Positions 20,770-32,549 of a DNA stretch of 64,000 bases are shown here, one piece after another. The notes beneath the pieces were generated by a model. The model was not told the DNA's origin and did no database searches. It worked only from the letters and a program-made list of their open reading frames with translations. The first letter of the stretch is position 1. Every line of letters starts with the position of its first letter. The stretch is from Rhizomys pruinosus (Eukaryota > Chordata > Mammalia > Rodentia > Spalacidae). Location: assembly GCA_009823505.1 (NCBI GenBank), contig VZQC01006678.1, forward strand, positions 293,075-357,074, read 5' to 3'. A program made the translations under genes and the position numbers.

Positions 20770-23700
20770 CCAGGGAGAGCCCCAGATAGCCAGAGAGGGA
20801 CGAGATGTCAAGGTTGTCACTGTGTGTGAACACAGGCTGTGCAGGGATAGAACCAAAAGGCCAAGGAATGGGGTCCCAGTGTGGTATTGTCAGCGGGTAG
20901 CGTTCGTGACAAAAGAACAGTGTCATGTAGAAAAATGCTGTTTTGGTGTACACTGTGGTGTGTAATGTGGGTATGGAATGTGTGTTTGCTGTGCAATGTT
21001 CTCAGTTAGCATCACATATGTAACAGTGCCAACACAGAGCCCAGGAGATGTAGATGCCCTGGATTTTGGAGTTACAGATGGTTTTTTTTTTTTTTCAGAA
21101 GAGGGCATTGGATTTGAACCTGGGTCCTTGCAAGAGCAGCAGTGTTTCTTAATCACTGACGCCATCTTATCTCTCTAGCCCCTCAGATAAGTTGATTGAA
21201 CAGAAAGACTGACAATGTACTGAGAGGGACAATGGGCTGTCTGTCTGTTCAGCTTCCTCATGGTCTCTCATGGGGAAGGACCCTATGGAATGAGGTCTCT
21301 GACCTAAGACTAGACATGTTTTCTTCTTCTCTACTCTTTATTTTTTTTTTGGTCTTTTGAGACAGGGTCTTACGCTGTAGCTCTAGCTGGCTGGAACTTG
21401 CTATGTAGACAGTGTTTGGCCTAGGACTCACAGAGATTCCCCTGCTCTGCCTCCCAAGTCCTAGATTAAAGGCGTAGTTTGCCCCACCCAGCTAGCTGGA
21501 ACAGAAGTTTTCTTCATGATCATTCTTACACAGAATAGTGGGGGGAAGAGGGTAACTAGTTCAGGTTGGTGGAAGTGGGGAGGTTTTTTAGTCTTTTTGA
21601 CCCACATTAGCAGAGGAATTCCATTTTCTACAGCTTGTCTTGAGGGAGGATGAGGACTTAGGTAGATCAGAAGGATGGAGAATACTTTGGTTCTGACATC
21701 ATTTTCCAGGTCTTTGTGTCATGCAGGTCAAAGTGTCATTCCAGGCTCAATCTTTTGACTCATTCCCTCCAAGCCCCTGAGGTCCTCATCCTGCCTGCTT
21801 AGCGTTTTCTCTACTCCATGAACATTTCTTGTGCTTCTGGTATAAGGCACTGGGGAGGCAGATCCAAAAGATGGTTTCTTGAGTTCCAGGAGCTCAAGGA
21901 TAGCAGGGTGTGGGAAGTTCCAGGACTGCAGCACAGCAGCCACAGGAAAGCCACTGAACATGGCCTGGCACTCATTACAGAGACAAGGAAGGTGGGTGGG
22001 AGCGTGGAGATGGGCAGAGTCTGTGCATAGTCTGGAAGTGAGAGAGCCTCACGGGCAGAGATGTACACAACTGGAAGAAGAAGAGCCGAGACTCGGATAA
22101 CTGGGGAACCCACCCTAAAGGGTTTTAGAAATAAGGAAAGGGGGCTGGAAATTATGGCTCAAGTGGTTTAAGAGCAACTGAGGTCAAGGCAGAGGACCTC
22201 TTGGGTTCAATTCCCCAAGTACCCACATGGTCAAGCTTAACAATGGTCCATATACTCTAAGTTCCAGGGGGATCTGACACCTTCTTAACTGACCTCCTCT
22301 GGGATTGCACGATACAGGTGCACTTAACACAATTGCAGGGATATAACTGCACTTATCACTCATGCAGGCAATACACTCATACACATAAAAATAATAAATA
22401 AAAATATTAAAATAATATCAAGGAAAGAAGCTTGGGTTTCATTCTATATTCGTGATGATAGGACACCAAATAAATAAGAGAAGGACCCACTTATATTGGT
22501 GTCTTGAGAATTTCTAACCAATAGAATTTTGTTTTTTTTTTTTGGGTCTTTTTGAGACAGGTTCTCCCCTGTATGTCCCAGCTGGCCTGGAGCTCACTTT
22601 TGTAGATCGCAGAGCGGGCCTTGAACTCACAGATCCACCTGCCCAGTGCTTCTTAATCACTGGAGACATCTCTCTCTCTTTCCTCTCTCTCTTTCTCTTT
22701 TTGGTCTTTTTTGAGAGCAGGGTCTCCCTGTATAGCCCCAGCTGGCCTGGAACTTTGCTCTGATAAGACCAGGCCTGGCTTGAACTCACAAAGATCCTCC
22801 TGCCCTCTTTGCCTCTCCAGTGGTAGGTTAAAGGTGTGCGACACCACGCCTGGCTCTCTCTCCTCTCTTTTTTTTTTTTTTTTTTTAAGATTTAAGATTT
22901 ATTTTATTCCACCAAGTGTGGTGGCTGGTGGTGCTGTCCTTAATCCCAGCACGTGGGAAGGGGGAGGCAGGCAGATTCTGTGAATTCAAGGCAGCCTGGT
23001 CTAGATGTAGTGAGCGTTCTAGGACAGCTGAGGCTAGCAGGGTGACTCTTTTTCAAAAAAGACCACAAAAAAAAGATTTATTTTACTCCATGTCTACTAT
23101 GAGTGCTTGCCGGAATGTATATATACACATCATGTACATGTAGAGCCCCCAGAAGCCAGAGAGGGTACGATATCAAGTTCACTTGACACAGGGCCTTCAG
23201 AAAGGACAAAAATCCCAAGGAAATGGTCGCTTTTATCTAGCTTAGCTCTGACAAAAAGAAAAAACAGTCATGTAAAATTCTTTTTTTCACTTTTTAAATG
23301 TGTATGAAATGTTTTTGTGCCTTGCAAGATTCTGAGTTACTCTACATATGTAGCAGTGCCCACAGGCCCAGGAGATGGTCAGATTCCCTTGGATTTGGAG
23401 TTACAGTGGTTCTGAGCTACCATATGGGTGATGGGATCAAACCTGGGTCCTCTGCAAAAGAGCAGCAGTGTTCCTTAATCATGAGCCATCTCTTAGCCTC
23501 AGATAGTTGATTGAACAGAAAGACTGACAATGTACTGAGAGGGACAATGGGCTGTCTGTCTGTTCAGCTTCCTCATGGTCTCTCATGGGGAAGGACCCTA
23601 TGGAATGAGGTCTCTGACCTAGATAATCCATTTTCTCTCTCTTTTTTTTTTTTTTTTTGGTCTTTTTGAGACAGGGTCTTCTGTAGTCTAGGCTGGCTGG

Positions 23701-26449
23701 AACTCGCTATGTAAGAACAGGCTGGCCTAGGACTCACAGAGATCCACTCTGCCTCTGCTCCGAAGTCTAGGATTAAAGGTATGTGCACCAAGCCTAGCTG
23801 ACCAGAAGATTTCTTCATGATCAATTCTTACACAGAAAGTGGGGGAAAGGGTACTAGTTCCAGGTTGTGGAAGGTGGGGAGGTTTCTAGTCTTTTTGACC
23901 CACATTAGCAGAGGAATTCCATTTTCTACAGCTTGTCTTGAGGGAGGATGAGGACTTAGGTAGATCAGAAGGATGGAGAATACTTTGGTTCTGACATCAT
24001 TTTCCAGGTCTTTGTGTCATGCAGGTCAAAGTGTCATTCCAGGCTCAATCTTTTGACTCATTCCCTCCAAGCCCCTGAGGTCCTCATCCTGCCTGCTTAG
24101 CGTTTTCTCTACTCCATGAACATTTCTTGTGCTTCTGGTATAAGGCACTGGGGAGGCAGATCCAAAAGATGGTTTCTTGAGTTCCAGGAGCTCAAGGATA
24201 GCAGGGTGTGGGAAGTTCCAGGACTGCAGCACAGCAGCCACAGGAAAGATCAACTGAACACTGGCCTGGCCACTCTTACAGAGACAAGGAAGGTGTGGTG
24301 GGAGGCGTGGAGATGGGCAGCAGGTCTGTTGCATAGCTTCTGGAAGTGAGAGAGCCTGAGCGGGCGAGATGTAACACAACAGCTGGAAGAAGAAGAGGCG
24401 AAGACTCGGGATAACTGGGGGAACCACTAAGGTTTAAAATCAGAGGAAGGGGCTGGAATATGGCTCAGTGGTTAAGAGCAACTGAGTTCAAGGCAGCAGG
24501 ACCTGGGTTTCAATTCCAGTACCACATGGCAGCTAAATGGTCATAACTCTAGTTCCCAGGGGGGATCTGACCCCTTCTTTCTGACCTCCTCTGCGGATTG
24601 CAGCGATACGGGTGCACTTACACCATGTCAGGGATACCCTGCACTTACACTCAGGGCAGGCAATTACACTCATACACAATTAAAAATAATAATAAATTTA
24701 AAAATAATATTCAAGGAAGAGGTTGGGTTTCATATCTATAAATGTGATGAGGACCAAAAAATAAGAGAAGGACCCACTTATATTGGTGTCTTGAGAATTT
24801 CTAACCAATGAAATTTGTTTTTTTTTTTGGGGGTAGGTTTTTGAGCATGGGTCTCCTGTAGCCCCAGGTCCTGGAACTCGACTCTATATCGACATGCTGG
24901 CCTTGAACTCAACAGAGATCCGACCTGCCTTGCTCCAAGTGCTGGCTTAAAGGTTATGCTCACCATGCCTGGCCCAATGAATTTTTTAGCCTTACTTAAA
25001 GAGCATGAGTGATGAAGGGCTGGAGGAGGCTCAGTGGTTTAAGAGCATACATGCTTTTCTTGCAGAGGAACTGTGTTCTGTTCCCAGCACTCACAATGGT
25101 GGCTAACAAACCCATCTTTAACTCCAGACGGACTGCACGATACGGCAGTGGTGCACTTACATGCATACATGCCGGCATAACACTCATACATATAAAATAA
25201 AAATAAATAAACAGTAGATATATGTAAATAAAAATAAAAATAACAAATTAAGCTGGTGGTGGTGATGTCCATACTTATCCCAGCACTTTGGAGGCAAGAG
25301 GCAGGTGGATCCTCTTGGGAGTTCAAGGTAGCTGGGGCTATTGGGAGACCCTGTCTTAAAAAGAACCTAAATAAATATAAAAATTTTTTTAAAAGAACTG
25401 GGTGTGGGTTACTAGATGGGAGCATGGGGTGACCTTCAAGCAGCCACACTGGACAGTCAGTACCTGCATGGGTGTTGAGTCCCCAAAGGCTGTGTAGATA
25501 GATCCCCTCTCCCCCAGTCATATCCTAGCTCCTCTCTGAGACTCCATGCACTTAGGACAGAATTGCATGCAACTGGTTAGGAGGAATGACTGGATCCATG
25601 AAAGTCCCATCCCATGATCTTCCCCACATCCTCCTTCTGTGAAGGATTGTCACCCAGCTGGGATGATCTTTTGCAAGCAGTGCACGTTAGGAACTCATGA
25701 GAATGAGTAGCTGTTTGGTTCAGAGGATTGTCCTGTACAACAGTTTATTCTAATACAGACTGGAAGGAAGCTACATGCAGAATGGGAGTACCGGGTACTG
25801 AAGTTAACCAAAGAGGGTCTTACAATGACCCAGCAAGGAGGTGACACAACTCTGCAATTTATTTATTTAATTTATATTTATTTATTTTTATTTTCATATG
25901 TGTATGATGCATTTTGGTCTGTCATGTAGGTTGGTGGCACTTGTGGTCGTGCAATTGCGGCGGAGGGTCAGAAGGAGCGTTGGATTTTCCTGGAAAACTG
26001 GAGTCAAAGACTGCTTTCAGCTGGCATGTTGGCGGTGCTTGGGATCTAACCCGGGTCCTTGCAAGAGCAGTCGGCGGCTTCTTAACCACTAGGCTATTCC
26101 TTCTCCAAGCCCAACAACTCTGCATTTATATAGAGGCAGCCTTAGGAGAATGGGAAAACCTCCAGTCTTGGTGACTGCCCAGATATAATGGAGGAAGAAA
26201 GACTACTAATGCCTCTTTCAGGGCTGAGGGTGTGGCTCAGTTTGGTAGAGTTCTTGCTTAGCCTATACCCTGGGTTGGGTCCCTAGCACCACATAAGCTG
26301 AGTGTGCTGGTGTCATACCTACAACTCCAGAACTGGGAGGTTCGGAGGCAGGAGATCACGATTTTACAGGTCATCTTCAGGTTTACATTATGAAGTTGGC
26401 AAAACAAACAAAGCCTCTTTTAAATTTCTTTGGTCTGTATTTGTTTTCG
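20770..26449. repeat. Base-noisy partial copies of a ~4.1-kb tandem unit
   Basis: About 20770-22505 matches 32410-34055. The sequence then jumps near 22515 to match 35928-36870 (22530-23520), and 23520-26449 matches about 32790-35660. The matches are clear but full of single-base insertions and deletions, often in homopolymers, while stretches such as 21610-22130 are almost clean. The block contains the same B1, B2 and B4 insertions as the clean copy (for example B2 at 22142-22395, 24450-24690 and 25860-26110). It ends at a single N (26450). This is either a real tandem array or a badly polished redundant assembly patch. Confidence 0.85.
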
Positions 26450-26465
26450 NGGAGGTGAGCAGGGT

Positions 26466-26468
26466 GGG

Positions 26469-26499
<31 letters not shown>

Positions 26500-26513
26500 G
26501 AGAGAGAGAGAGC
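26466..26513. repeat. (GA)n microsatellite
   Basis: About 22 GA units with one interruption, directly after the single-N join at 26450. Confidence 0.95.
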
Positions 26514-27270
26514 TCTTCCAGAAGAATCAAAGAATGATGACAGCAGTAGAAAGACCAACTGACCAAGTGGAACAGACCAAAAACCAAAGCCACACAAGGC
26601 CCAGACCCAGGCAGGCGTGCAGGAGGGCTGGGGCCCAGCAGAGGCAGGATCCTGCGGGATAGGTGCCCAAGGAGATGGTTCAGGAGTCTCACCTGCTGTG
26701 CGGGCCCTTTGCTGGCGCTCGAGTCCCTTTATAGAGGAAGCGGCAGTGGCAGGCAGGGTGGCGGGCGGGTTCTAGGTCGGGGCTGGGGCCTGGGGGAAGC
26801 CCCCAGGGCTTAGAAGATGCTGCCGGTTCAGTCGAAGGCAGGAAAGGCTGAGGCCTAGGAGGGAACCGCAGGCCAGGGCTCAGGCAACTGAGTTCTGGGA
26901 AAGTGAGTGGGGTCAGGGGCCTGCCAGGGAGCAGGGTCAGGCCTGGCAGTTCCCGAGAAGGGACCGGCAATTCGCAGAGAACGAGGGGACACAGCCGGCT
27001 GTGGCTGGAGGCCAGGTTCCCCGAAGAGCGATGGTTTATAACACTTCTGCACCCTTCACTGATCACAGGCTCCGCTCTGCATATTTCCTTCTGTTCGTCC
27101 TCACTGGCCACACTGGGTGGCTCTGTAACCGCATGTGGCTACTGACTTTTTTTCAGTACTGAGGTTTGAACCCTGGGCCTCATGCATGATAAGCAAGCCT
27201 TCCATCACTAAACCCCTAGGTTCCCCCCATTCTCTTCTCTTGTAACCCCTGTCCTTGTCCCAAGAAATTC
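26514..27270. other. Non-repetitive GC-rich island
   Basis: SINE-free island with several CpGs. On the minus strand it has CTATAAAGGG (around 26733) followed by GC-rich sequence and CAG/GTGAGA (around 26696), an arrangement resembling a promoter and splice donor. The minus-strand open frame 26689-27111 (140 codons, Pro/Ser-rich) matches no family I know. The rodent gene map places no gene between LTA and NFKBIL1 that I recall. Confidence 0.35.
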
Positions 27271-27278
27271 CACTATAG

Positions 27279-27492
27279 GGCCAGGCGTGGTGGCACAGGC
27301 CTTTAATCCCAGCACTCAGGAGGCAGAAGCAGAGGCAGAGGCAGAGGCAGAGGCAGAGGCAGAGGCAGAGGCAGAGGCAGAGGGCAGACTGATCTCTCGT
27401 GAGTTTTTAAAGGCCAGCTGGTCTACATAGTGAGGCTCCAGGCCAGCTGGGACATAGGGAGCACCTGTCTCAAAAGATAACAAAAAAAAAAT
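27279..27492 (+). mobile_element. B1 SINE with internal (GCAGAG)n expansion
   Basis: Plus-strand B1 in which the normal 'ggaggcagaggcagg' segment has expanded to about ten GCAGAG units (about 27323-27382). Confidence 0.93.
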
Positions 27493-27505
27493 TCCACTAT
27501 AAACT

Positions 27506-28300
27506 GGGTGGTGTGGTGGCACTTTAATCCTAGCAACTCAGGAGCAGAGGCAAGGAAGATCTCTCTTGAAAATTCAAGGCCAGCCTCGCGCTCTCACATA
27601 GCAAGTTCCAGGATCAGCTGGAGATATAGGGAGCACCCTGTCTTCAAAAAGAAGATAAAAATTCCAGGCGGGCATGGTGGCGCATGCTTTTATCGAACTT
27701 TTTTTTTTATTTTTTTATTTGTTTTTGAATGTACTATCTGCATGAGTTTTGTTGCACCCATGTCGTTGCAATGTCCGTGGAGGTCAGAAAGGGGGGCATT
27801 TGGATGGGATGTCTCCTACTGAACTGGAGTTCAGGATGGGTGTCGTTGCTGCCATGTGGGTGCTGGGATCGAACCCAGGTCCTCTGTCAAGAGCACTGGT
27901 ACACCTGTGAGGCAACTCTCCTTTTGTTTTTTTTTAATTTATTTTATTTTTGTATGTGTATGAATTACTGTCTGCATGCAGGTCTGTGCACCGTGGGTCG
28001 TGCAATGCCGCGGAGGTCCAGAAGAGGGTCCTCGGATTCCCTGGAACTGGAGTTCCTCCTGCGAATTGGAATTACAGACGGTTCTTAGCCGCCAATGTGG
28101 GTACTGGGGAATCGGAACCTGGGTCCTCTGCAAAGGCGTCGGTGGCTCTTAACCGCTAGGTATCCCTCCAGCCCTCGGGAGGCCGAGGCAGGGGACTTTT
28201 GTGAGTTCAATGGCCAGCTTGGTCCTCAGAGTGAGTTCAGGACAGCTGGGGCTACAGGGGGACCCTTGTTCTCGAAAAAGACAAAAAAAAAAAAAAGAAA
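27506..28300. mobile_element. Noisy SINE cluster: B1, and a B1 split by two B2 copies
   Basis: A plus-strand B1 (about 27506-27660) is followed by a second plus-strand B1 whose halves (27663-27697 and 28176-28300) flank two minus-strand B2 copies (about 27698-27920 and 27925-28175). Many single-base errors suggest unpolished sequence. Confidence 0.8.
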
Positions 28301-28689
28301 AAGAAATAAAAATTCCACTGTTTGGGGCACCCTAGTGTGTCACAGTATTAATGATACTCCTTTTCACTTTCCAGAACACTCATGTCTGGAAGATGACTTT
28401 TTTGGGTTTGGGTTCCCTCACTTAGAGATCTGCCACATAATCATGTCTCATGAGGTCTCAGCCCACTTCTGAGAGAGGTCCTCATAGATCGGATTTATAT
28501 AACCTCAAATATATACTCCAGGCTTCCAAAATTCTTTGTGACAGAGCTTCCAAATTTCACATAGGCAGGGATTCAAGGTTATGACCCAAGGTTACAGCAG
28601 TTAAGGTACTTGATAGAAGGTGTATCCTTTAAAAAACAAGATTTATTTTTATTACTATTATTTTAAAGTACATTATTTTATGGATTTCT
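28301..28689. other. Non-repetitive intergenic sequence
   Basis: About 390 bases of clean AT-rich sequence without recognised features. Confidence 0.5.
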
Positions 28690-29028
28690 TTTTTGGGGGT
28701 AGAGGGTTTTTTGAGACAGGGTCTCCCTGTAGCCCCAGCTTTCCTGGAACTCACTATATCGACCAGGCTGGCCTTGATCTCACAGAGATCCACCTGCCTC
28801 TGCTTCCCAAGTGCTGGGTTTAAAGGCATGCATCACCATGCCTGGCTTGCTTTCCTGGTGTTCCCTTTTTTTTTTTTTTTTTTTGTCTTTTTCGAGACAG
28901 GGTCTCCCTGTAGCCCCAGCTGTCCTGTTGTTTTTGTGTTCCTTTGATCTTTTGCAGCCTGACGATGGGACCCAGGCTCTGAGCATGCTGGGTGAGCACT
29001 CTACTACTGAGCCTCCTCCTCAGGCCCC
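28690..29028 (-). mobile_element. B1, truncated B1 and ID/B4 fragment
   Basis: Minus-strand B1 (28690-28847), a second B1 cut after 'cagctgtcctg' (28866-28929), and an ID/B4-type fragment (about 28955-29028). Confidence 0.8.
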
Positions 29029-29339
29029 TGGTTTTCATCTTGGCATTCTTCCTGTCATCCTTGGTCTCCACCTTGGCTCCTGTTCCTTTACTTCGTTCCT
29101 CTTTCTCAGGGAACCTTTTATTTCTGTTGTCTCTAACAGTAGAGCTGACGGTCTGAAACCCTGGATAAGCCATGTTAAAATGTAAAATGGCAGAGAGAGG
29201 GGGGCGGGATTTGGGTCAGAGCTGATGGAGCATGGAAGAACAGAACAAGGAAGAGGGAGGAGCATGGGGGACATGAGAGACAGAGGAAGGAAGGGCAGTA
29301 GTGGTGAGCTGTCACAGGAGCGGCACTGCGCTGAAGGAT

Positions 29340-29520
29340 GCTCCTTGCAGTGGACCAATCTTAGTTTCAATCTCAGTTTCAGAGGTTGTGTGAAATTCAG
29401 TTTCTTTCTTGGGGCAGCCAGCAGATGTCTGGGGCTTTCCCTGAGTGGGAGGGCTGATGACTGGAGGGATCTTGTGCCCAAGACTCAGGGAAACGTAACA
29501 TTTATAGTGGTCTCTGTGGA
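29340..29520. promoter_or_regulatory. Candidate distal enhancer: CCAAT, IRF and kappa-B motif cluster
   Basis: In a SINE-free island, within about 90 bases, are ccaat (29355-29359), agtttcaatctcagtttc (29363-29380; tandem GAAAC on the other strand, an IRF/ISRE-like pair), agtttctttc (29399-29408, a further ISRE-like core) and ggggctttccc (29431-29441, a kappa-B consensus). tggagaaacca follows near 29517. It is about 12 kb upstream of the TNF start, or about 7 kb without the suspect duplicated block. Function is inferred only. Confidence 0.5.
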
Positions 29521-30298
29521 GAAACCACTGAAATCTCTGGGTCCTCCAAAACGATGAAATGACACTAGCCTCAGACTTCTTGTTTTGGGGTTTAGCCTCA
29601 AAGTTTTACCTTAACCCTAAATCACACTTCAAACTCAACTTTAACCTCAAATCTAAGCATAACCCCCAAGTAAAATTGATCCTCCGAACTAGCCCAACCC
29701 TGTCTCTACTGTTGATCTTGAAACCATGTTATCCCTGGTCCTAACCCCAAACATGGTACTATACAGAACTTTTACCTGAGCTACAAACCTAGAGTTGAAC
29801 TTTGTCCTACTTTATACCTCATCATCCAACAACCCTTCTACTTAGTGTTCACTGAGTGCTGCCTTGGAACTAGGAATGGCTCCACCAGTAGGAACCTTGT
29901 GCTAGGCAGGGGCACATTGTGGCAAAAATATGAGACAAGGAACCCACCCCTCTGGGGTTGTGGTTCCATGAGCCCAGATAGAGAGGAAACGCCCTAAAGA
30001 GCTTGGGTTTTGAGGCAGAGCATTTGCCCAGCATGTATGAGGTTCTGGGTTCAATCTCAAATCAGTAAAGAGAGCCATGGAGGAAAAACAAGACAGGATA
30101 GTGTGGAGAGTGGCAGAGAGCTCCTTTTGGATCGATGATCAGTATTCTCCTCTTGAGTGAGTGCACAGAAGACAGGGCCCAAATGACAGGAAGACAAGGT
30201 GAAAATCTTGGCAAAGCTTTCCAGACAGAGGGAACAGCCATGGCAGAGGTGGGGAAGAAACAAGTTGGGAGTGTTGATGGACAGAAAGAAGGTCATTC
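29521..30298. other. Non-repetitive sequence with degenerate ACCCTAA-like run and an ID fragment
   Basis: 29590-29760 has loosely repeated 'taaccctaa', 'taacctcaaa', 'taacccccaa' strings. An ID-like tRNA-derived fragment lies at about 29995-30062. No gene recognised. Confidence 0.45.
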
Positions 30299-30470
30299 AG
30301 GCGCAGTGGGCATGCCTTTAATCCCAGTACTTGGGAGGCAGAGGCAGGTGGATTTCTGTGAGTTCAAGGACANATGGTTCTCAGCTGCCATGTGGGTGCT
30401 GGGGATCGAACCCGGGTCCTCTGCAAGAGCAGTTGGTGCTCTTAACTGCTAGGCCATCTCTCCAGCCCCT
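30299..30470. mobile_element. B1 5' half joined by a single N to a B2 half
   Basis: A plus-strand B1 stops at 30372, one N follows, then a minus-strand B2 starts in mid-element (30374-30470). Both are cut at the N, so this is an assembly join rather than a natural insertion. Confidence 0.9.
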
Positions 30471-30477
30471 TGTTTTT

Positions 30478-30690
30478 CTTAATACAAAGATCGTGTAGCT
30501 CAGGCTAGCCTTGAGCTCACTATGTAGTAAGGATGACCTTGAATTTCTGATCCTCTGCCTTACCTCCTAAGTGCCAGGATCACAGGGAGACATTACTATG
30601 CTCTGTTTCTATAGGAGGACTGGTATTAAATCCAGCACTTTGTGTATGCTAGGCAAACCTTCTACCCACTAGTACATTCCTGTCCCAGGA
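30478..30690 (-). mobile_element. B4-type SINE
   Basis: Minus-strand composite with a B1-like part ('gtagctcaggctagccttgag') and an ID-like part ('ggtattaaatccagcac...gctaggcaa'). Confidence 0.65.
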
Positions 30691-31174
30691 TTTCCTCCTA
30701 ACTCTCTATCTACCCATATTCATCCCTAGGGACTCAGAGACACTGAGCACATGCCCTACCACTGCATCGCACTCCAGCTGTTCCTCCTTTTTAACTCTTT
30801 TGGTCTTTCTGAGTGTTTTTCCTTTATTGATGTGTAACTTGGGTGCAGTGAAGTGCTCTGCCTGCTCTGGGGTGTGTGGCTGATGAATATTCAGATCATT
30901 TCTGTACAATCACTTTCCAGTTCCACACATTTTCAGATGTCCAGGAGGTTTCCTCACAGCTCCTCCCAATCAAGACTCTCCAGAGATAACCAAGCACTCA
31001 GACCTCTATCACCATCCCTTACTTCTTCCTAGTTTTTGATTTCTTATAAATGAAGTCACACAAAATATACTCATTTTCGTTTGTCTTGTCTTGTTCAACA
31101 TTGTTTGTGAGAGTCATCTACGTGGTCATATGTGCCAGTAGTTTTCCCTGTGACATTTTAATTTTTTTTAAATT
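30691..31174. other. Non-repetitive intergenic sequence
   Basis: AT-rich sequence without recognised features. It may include an old LINE fragment. Confidence 0.4.
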
Positions 31175-31332
31175 TTTAAATTTTTTTTGGTCTTTTCGAG
31201 ACAGGGTCTCCCTGTAGCCCCAGCTGTCCTGAAACTCACTCTGTAGACCAGGCTGGCTTTGAACTCACAAAGATCCGCCTGCCTCTGCCTCCCAAGTGCT
31301 AAGATTAAAGGCGTATGCCACCATGCCTGGCT
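31175..31332 (-). mobile_element. B1 SINE
   Basis: Minus-strand B1 with an A/T-rich tail and complete body. Confidence 0.92.
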
Positions 31333-31374
31333 CCCTGTGATATATTGTATTGTAGATGTACAGTCCAATGCATT

Positions 31375-31734
31375 TCTGTAGTTGTTCCAGCTTCATTGTT
31401 GCTGTGACAAATTCCATGCCCAAAGCAACTTAGGGGAGAAAGAGGTTTAATTGATCTACACTTCCAGGTGAGAAAAAGGTTTAATTGATCTACACTTCCA
31501 GGTAACAGTCTAGGCAAGAACTCTAGACATAGACAGGGACGTAAAGGCAGACCTGCTTGCTATTCTATCCAACATCCAACAATACTTTTTTTTTTTTTTT
31601 TTTTCTTTTAGAGACAGGATCTCCTTGTAGCTCCAGCAGGCCTGGAACTCAGTATGTAAACCAGGCTGGCTTTGAACTCACAGAGGTCTGCCTGCCACCA
31701 GGTCCAGTATTACATTTATTTATTTATCTATCTG

Positions 31735-31791
<57 letters not shown>

Positions 31792-32255
31792 TTATTTATT
31801 TATTTTGAGACAGGGCCTGTCTGTAGCTCTGGCTGTCCTGGAACTCACTCTGTAGACTGGGCTGGACTTGAACTCACAGAGATCCGCCTGCCTCTGCCTC
31901 CCAAGTGCTAGAATTAAAGGCGTGTGCCACCACGCCCAGCTGCCAGTATTACTTCTAACCAAGGAACTCACTCACAGCCAGGGAAGTACAGCAGAAACCA
32001 CAGAGGATGCTGCTGCCGGCTCACGTGCAGGCCTGCACTCAGCTGTTTCTTATCCAGCCCAGCACCACCTGCATGGAGAATGGTGTTGTCCACAGTGGGC
32101 CAGGCCCTCCTACATCAATTAACAATCACGGCAATCCCCCATAGATATGCCCACAGAGGCCAATCTGACCTAGGAAATTCCTCAGATGAGGCGGCCTTCT
32201 CATGTGGCTCTACGCTGTGTCAAGTTGATAAAGATAACTAGGACACCAGAACTAA
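31375..32255. mobile_element. Old rodent repeat (LINE-1 3'-end-like) split by B1 copies
   Basis: 31375-31570 ('ttgctgtgacaaattccatg...aaagcaactta') and 31945-32255 ('...cacagtgggccaggccctcc' to 'tgtgtcaagttgataaag') resemble the two halves of a common rodent repeat that I believe is an L1 3' end. Two minus-strand B1 copies (about 31585-31706 and 31805-31945) and a TATC microsatellite lie between them. A 34-bp direct duplication occurs at 31436-31503. Confidence 0.5.
31713..31804. repeat. (TATC)n microsatellite
   Basis: About 17 TATC units bounded by TTTA repeats. Confidence 0.96.
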
Positions 32256-32261
32256 TGATGG

Positions 32262-32401
32262 GCATTTGCTTTGTTTCTTTGTTTATTTGTTTGTTTTGAG
32301 ATAGAGTCTTCCTGTAGCCCCAGCTGAGCTGGAACTTATCATGTAGACCAACCACCTGCCTTGGCCGAGTGCTGGAATCAAAGCTATATGCCACACCACA
32401 C
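32262..32401 (-). mobile_element. B1 SINE cut at a single N
   Basis: Minus-strand diverged B1 that runs to the N at 32402. Confidence 0.8.
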
Positions 32402-32549
32402 NTACATGTAGAGCCCCCAGAAGCCAGAGAGGGTACGATATCAAGTTCACTTGACACAGGGCCTTCAGAAAGACCAAAATCCCAAGGAAAATGGTCCATT
32501 TTATCAGCTTAGCTCTGACAAAGAACAGTCATGTAGAAAATTCTTTTTT

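Noticed and set aside
20285..20953. 222-codon minus-strand open frame containing the LTA start exon
   Set aside because: Only the 20392-20297 part is conserved LTA coding sequence. The upstream part is promoter/non-coding DNA and noisy repeat, and the end reads past the splice donor.
26689..27111. 140-codon minus-strand Pro/Ser-rich frame
   Set aside because: GC-rich DNA often stays open by chance. No known protein similarity; kept only as part of a possible regulatory island.
29035..29481. 148-codon minus-strand frame across the candidate enhancer
   Set aside because: No recognisable domain. The leucine-rich part comes from purine/pyrimidine-rich DNA. The regulatory reading fits better.
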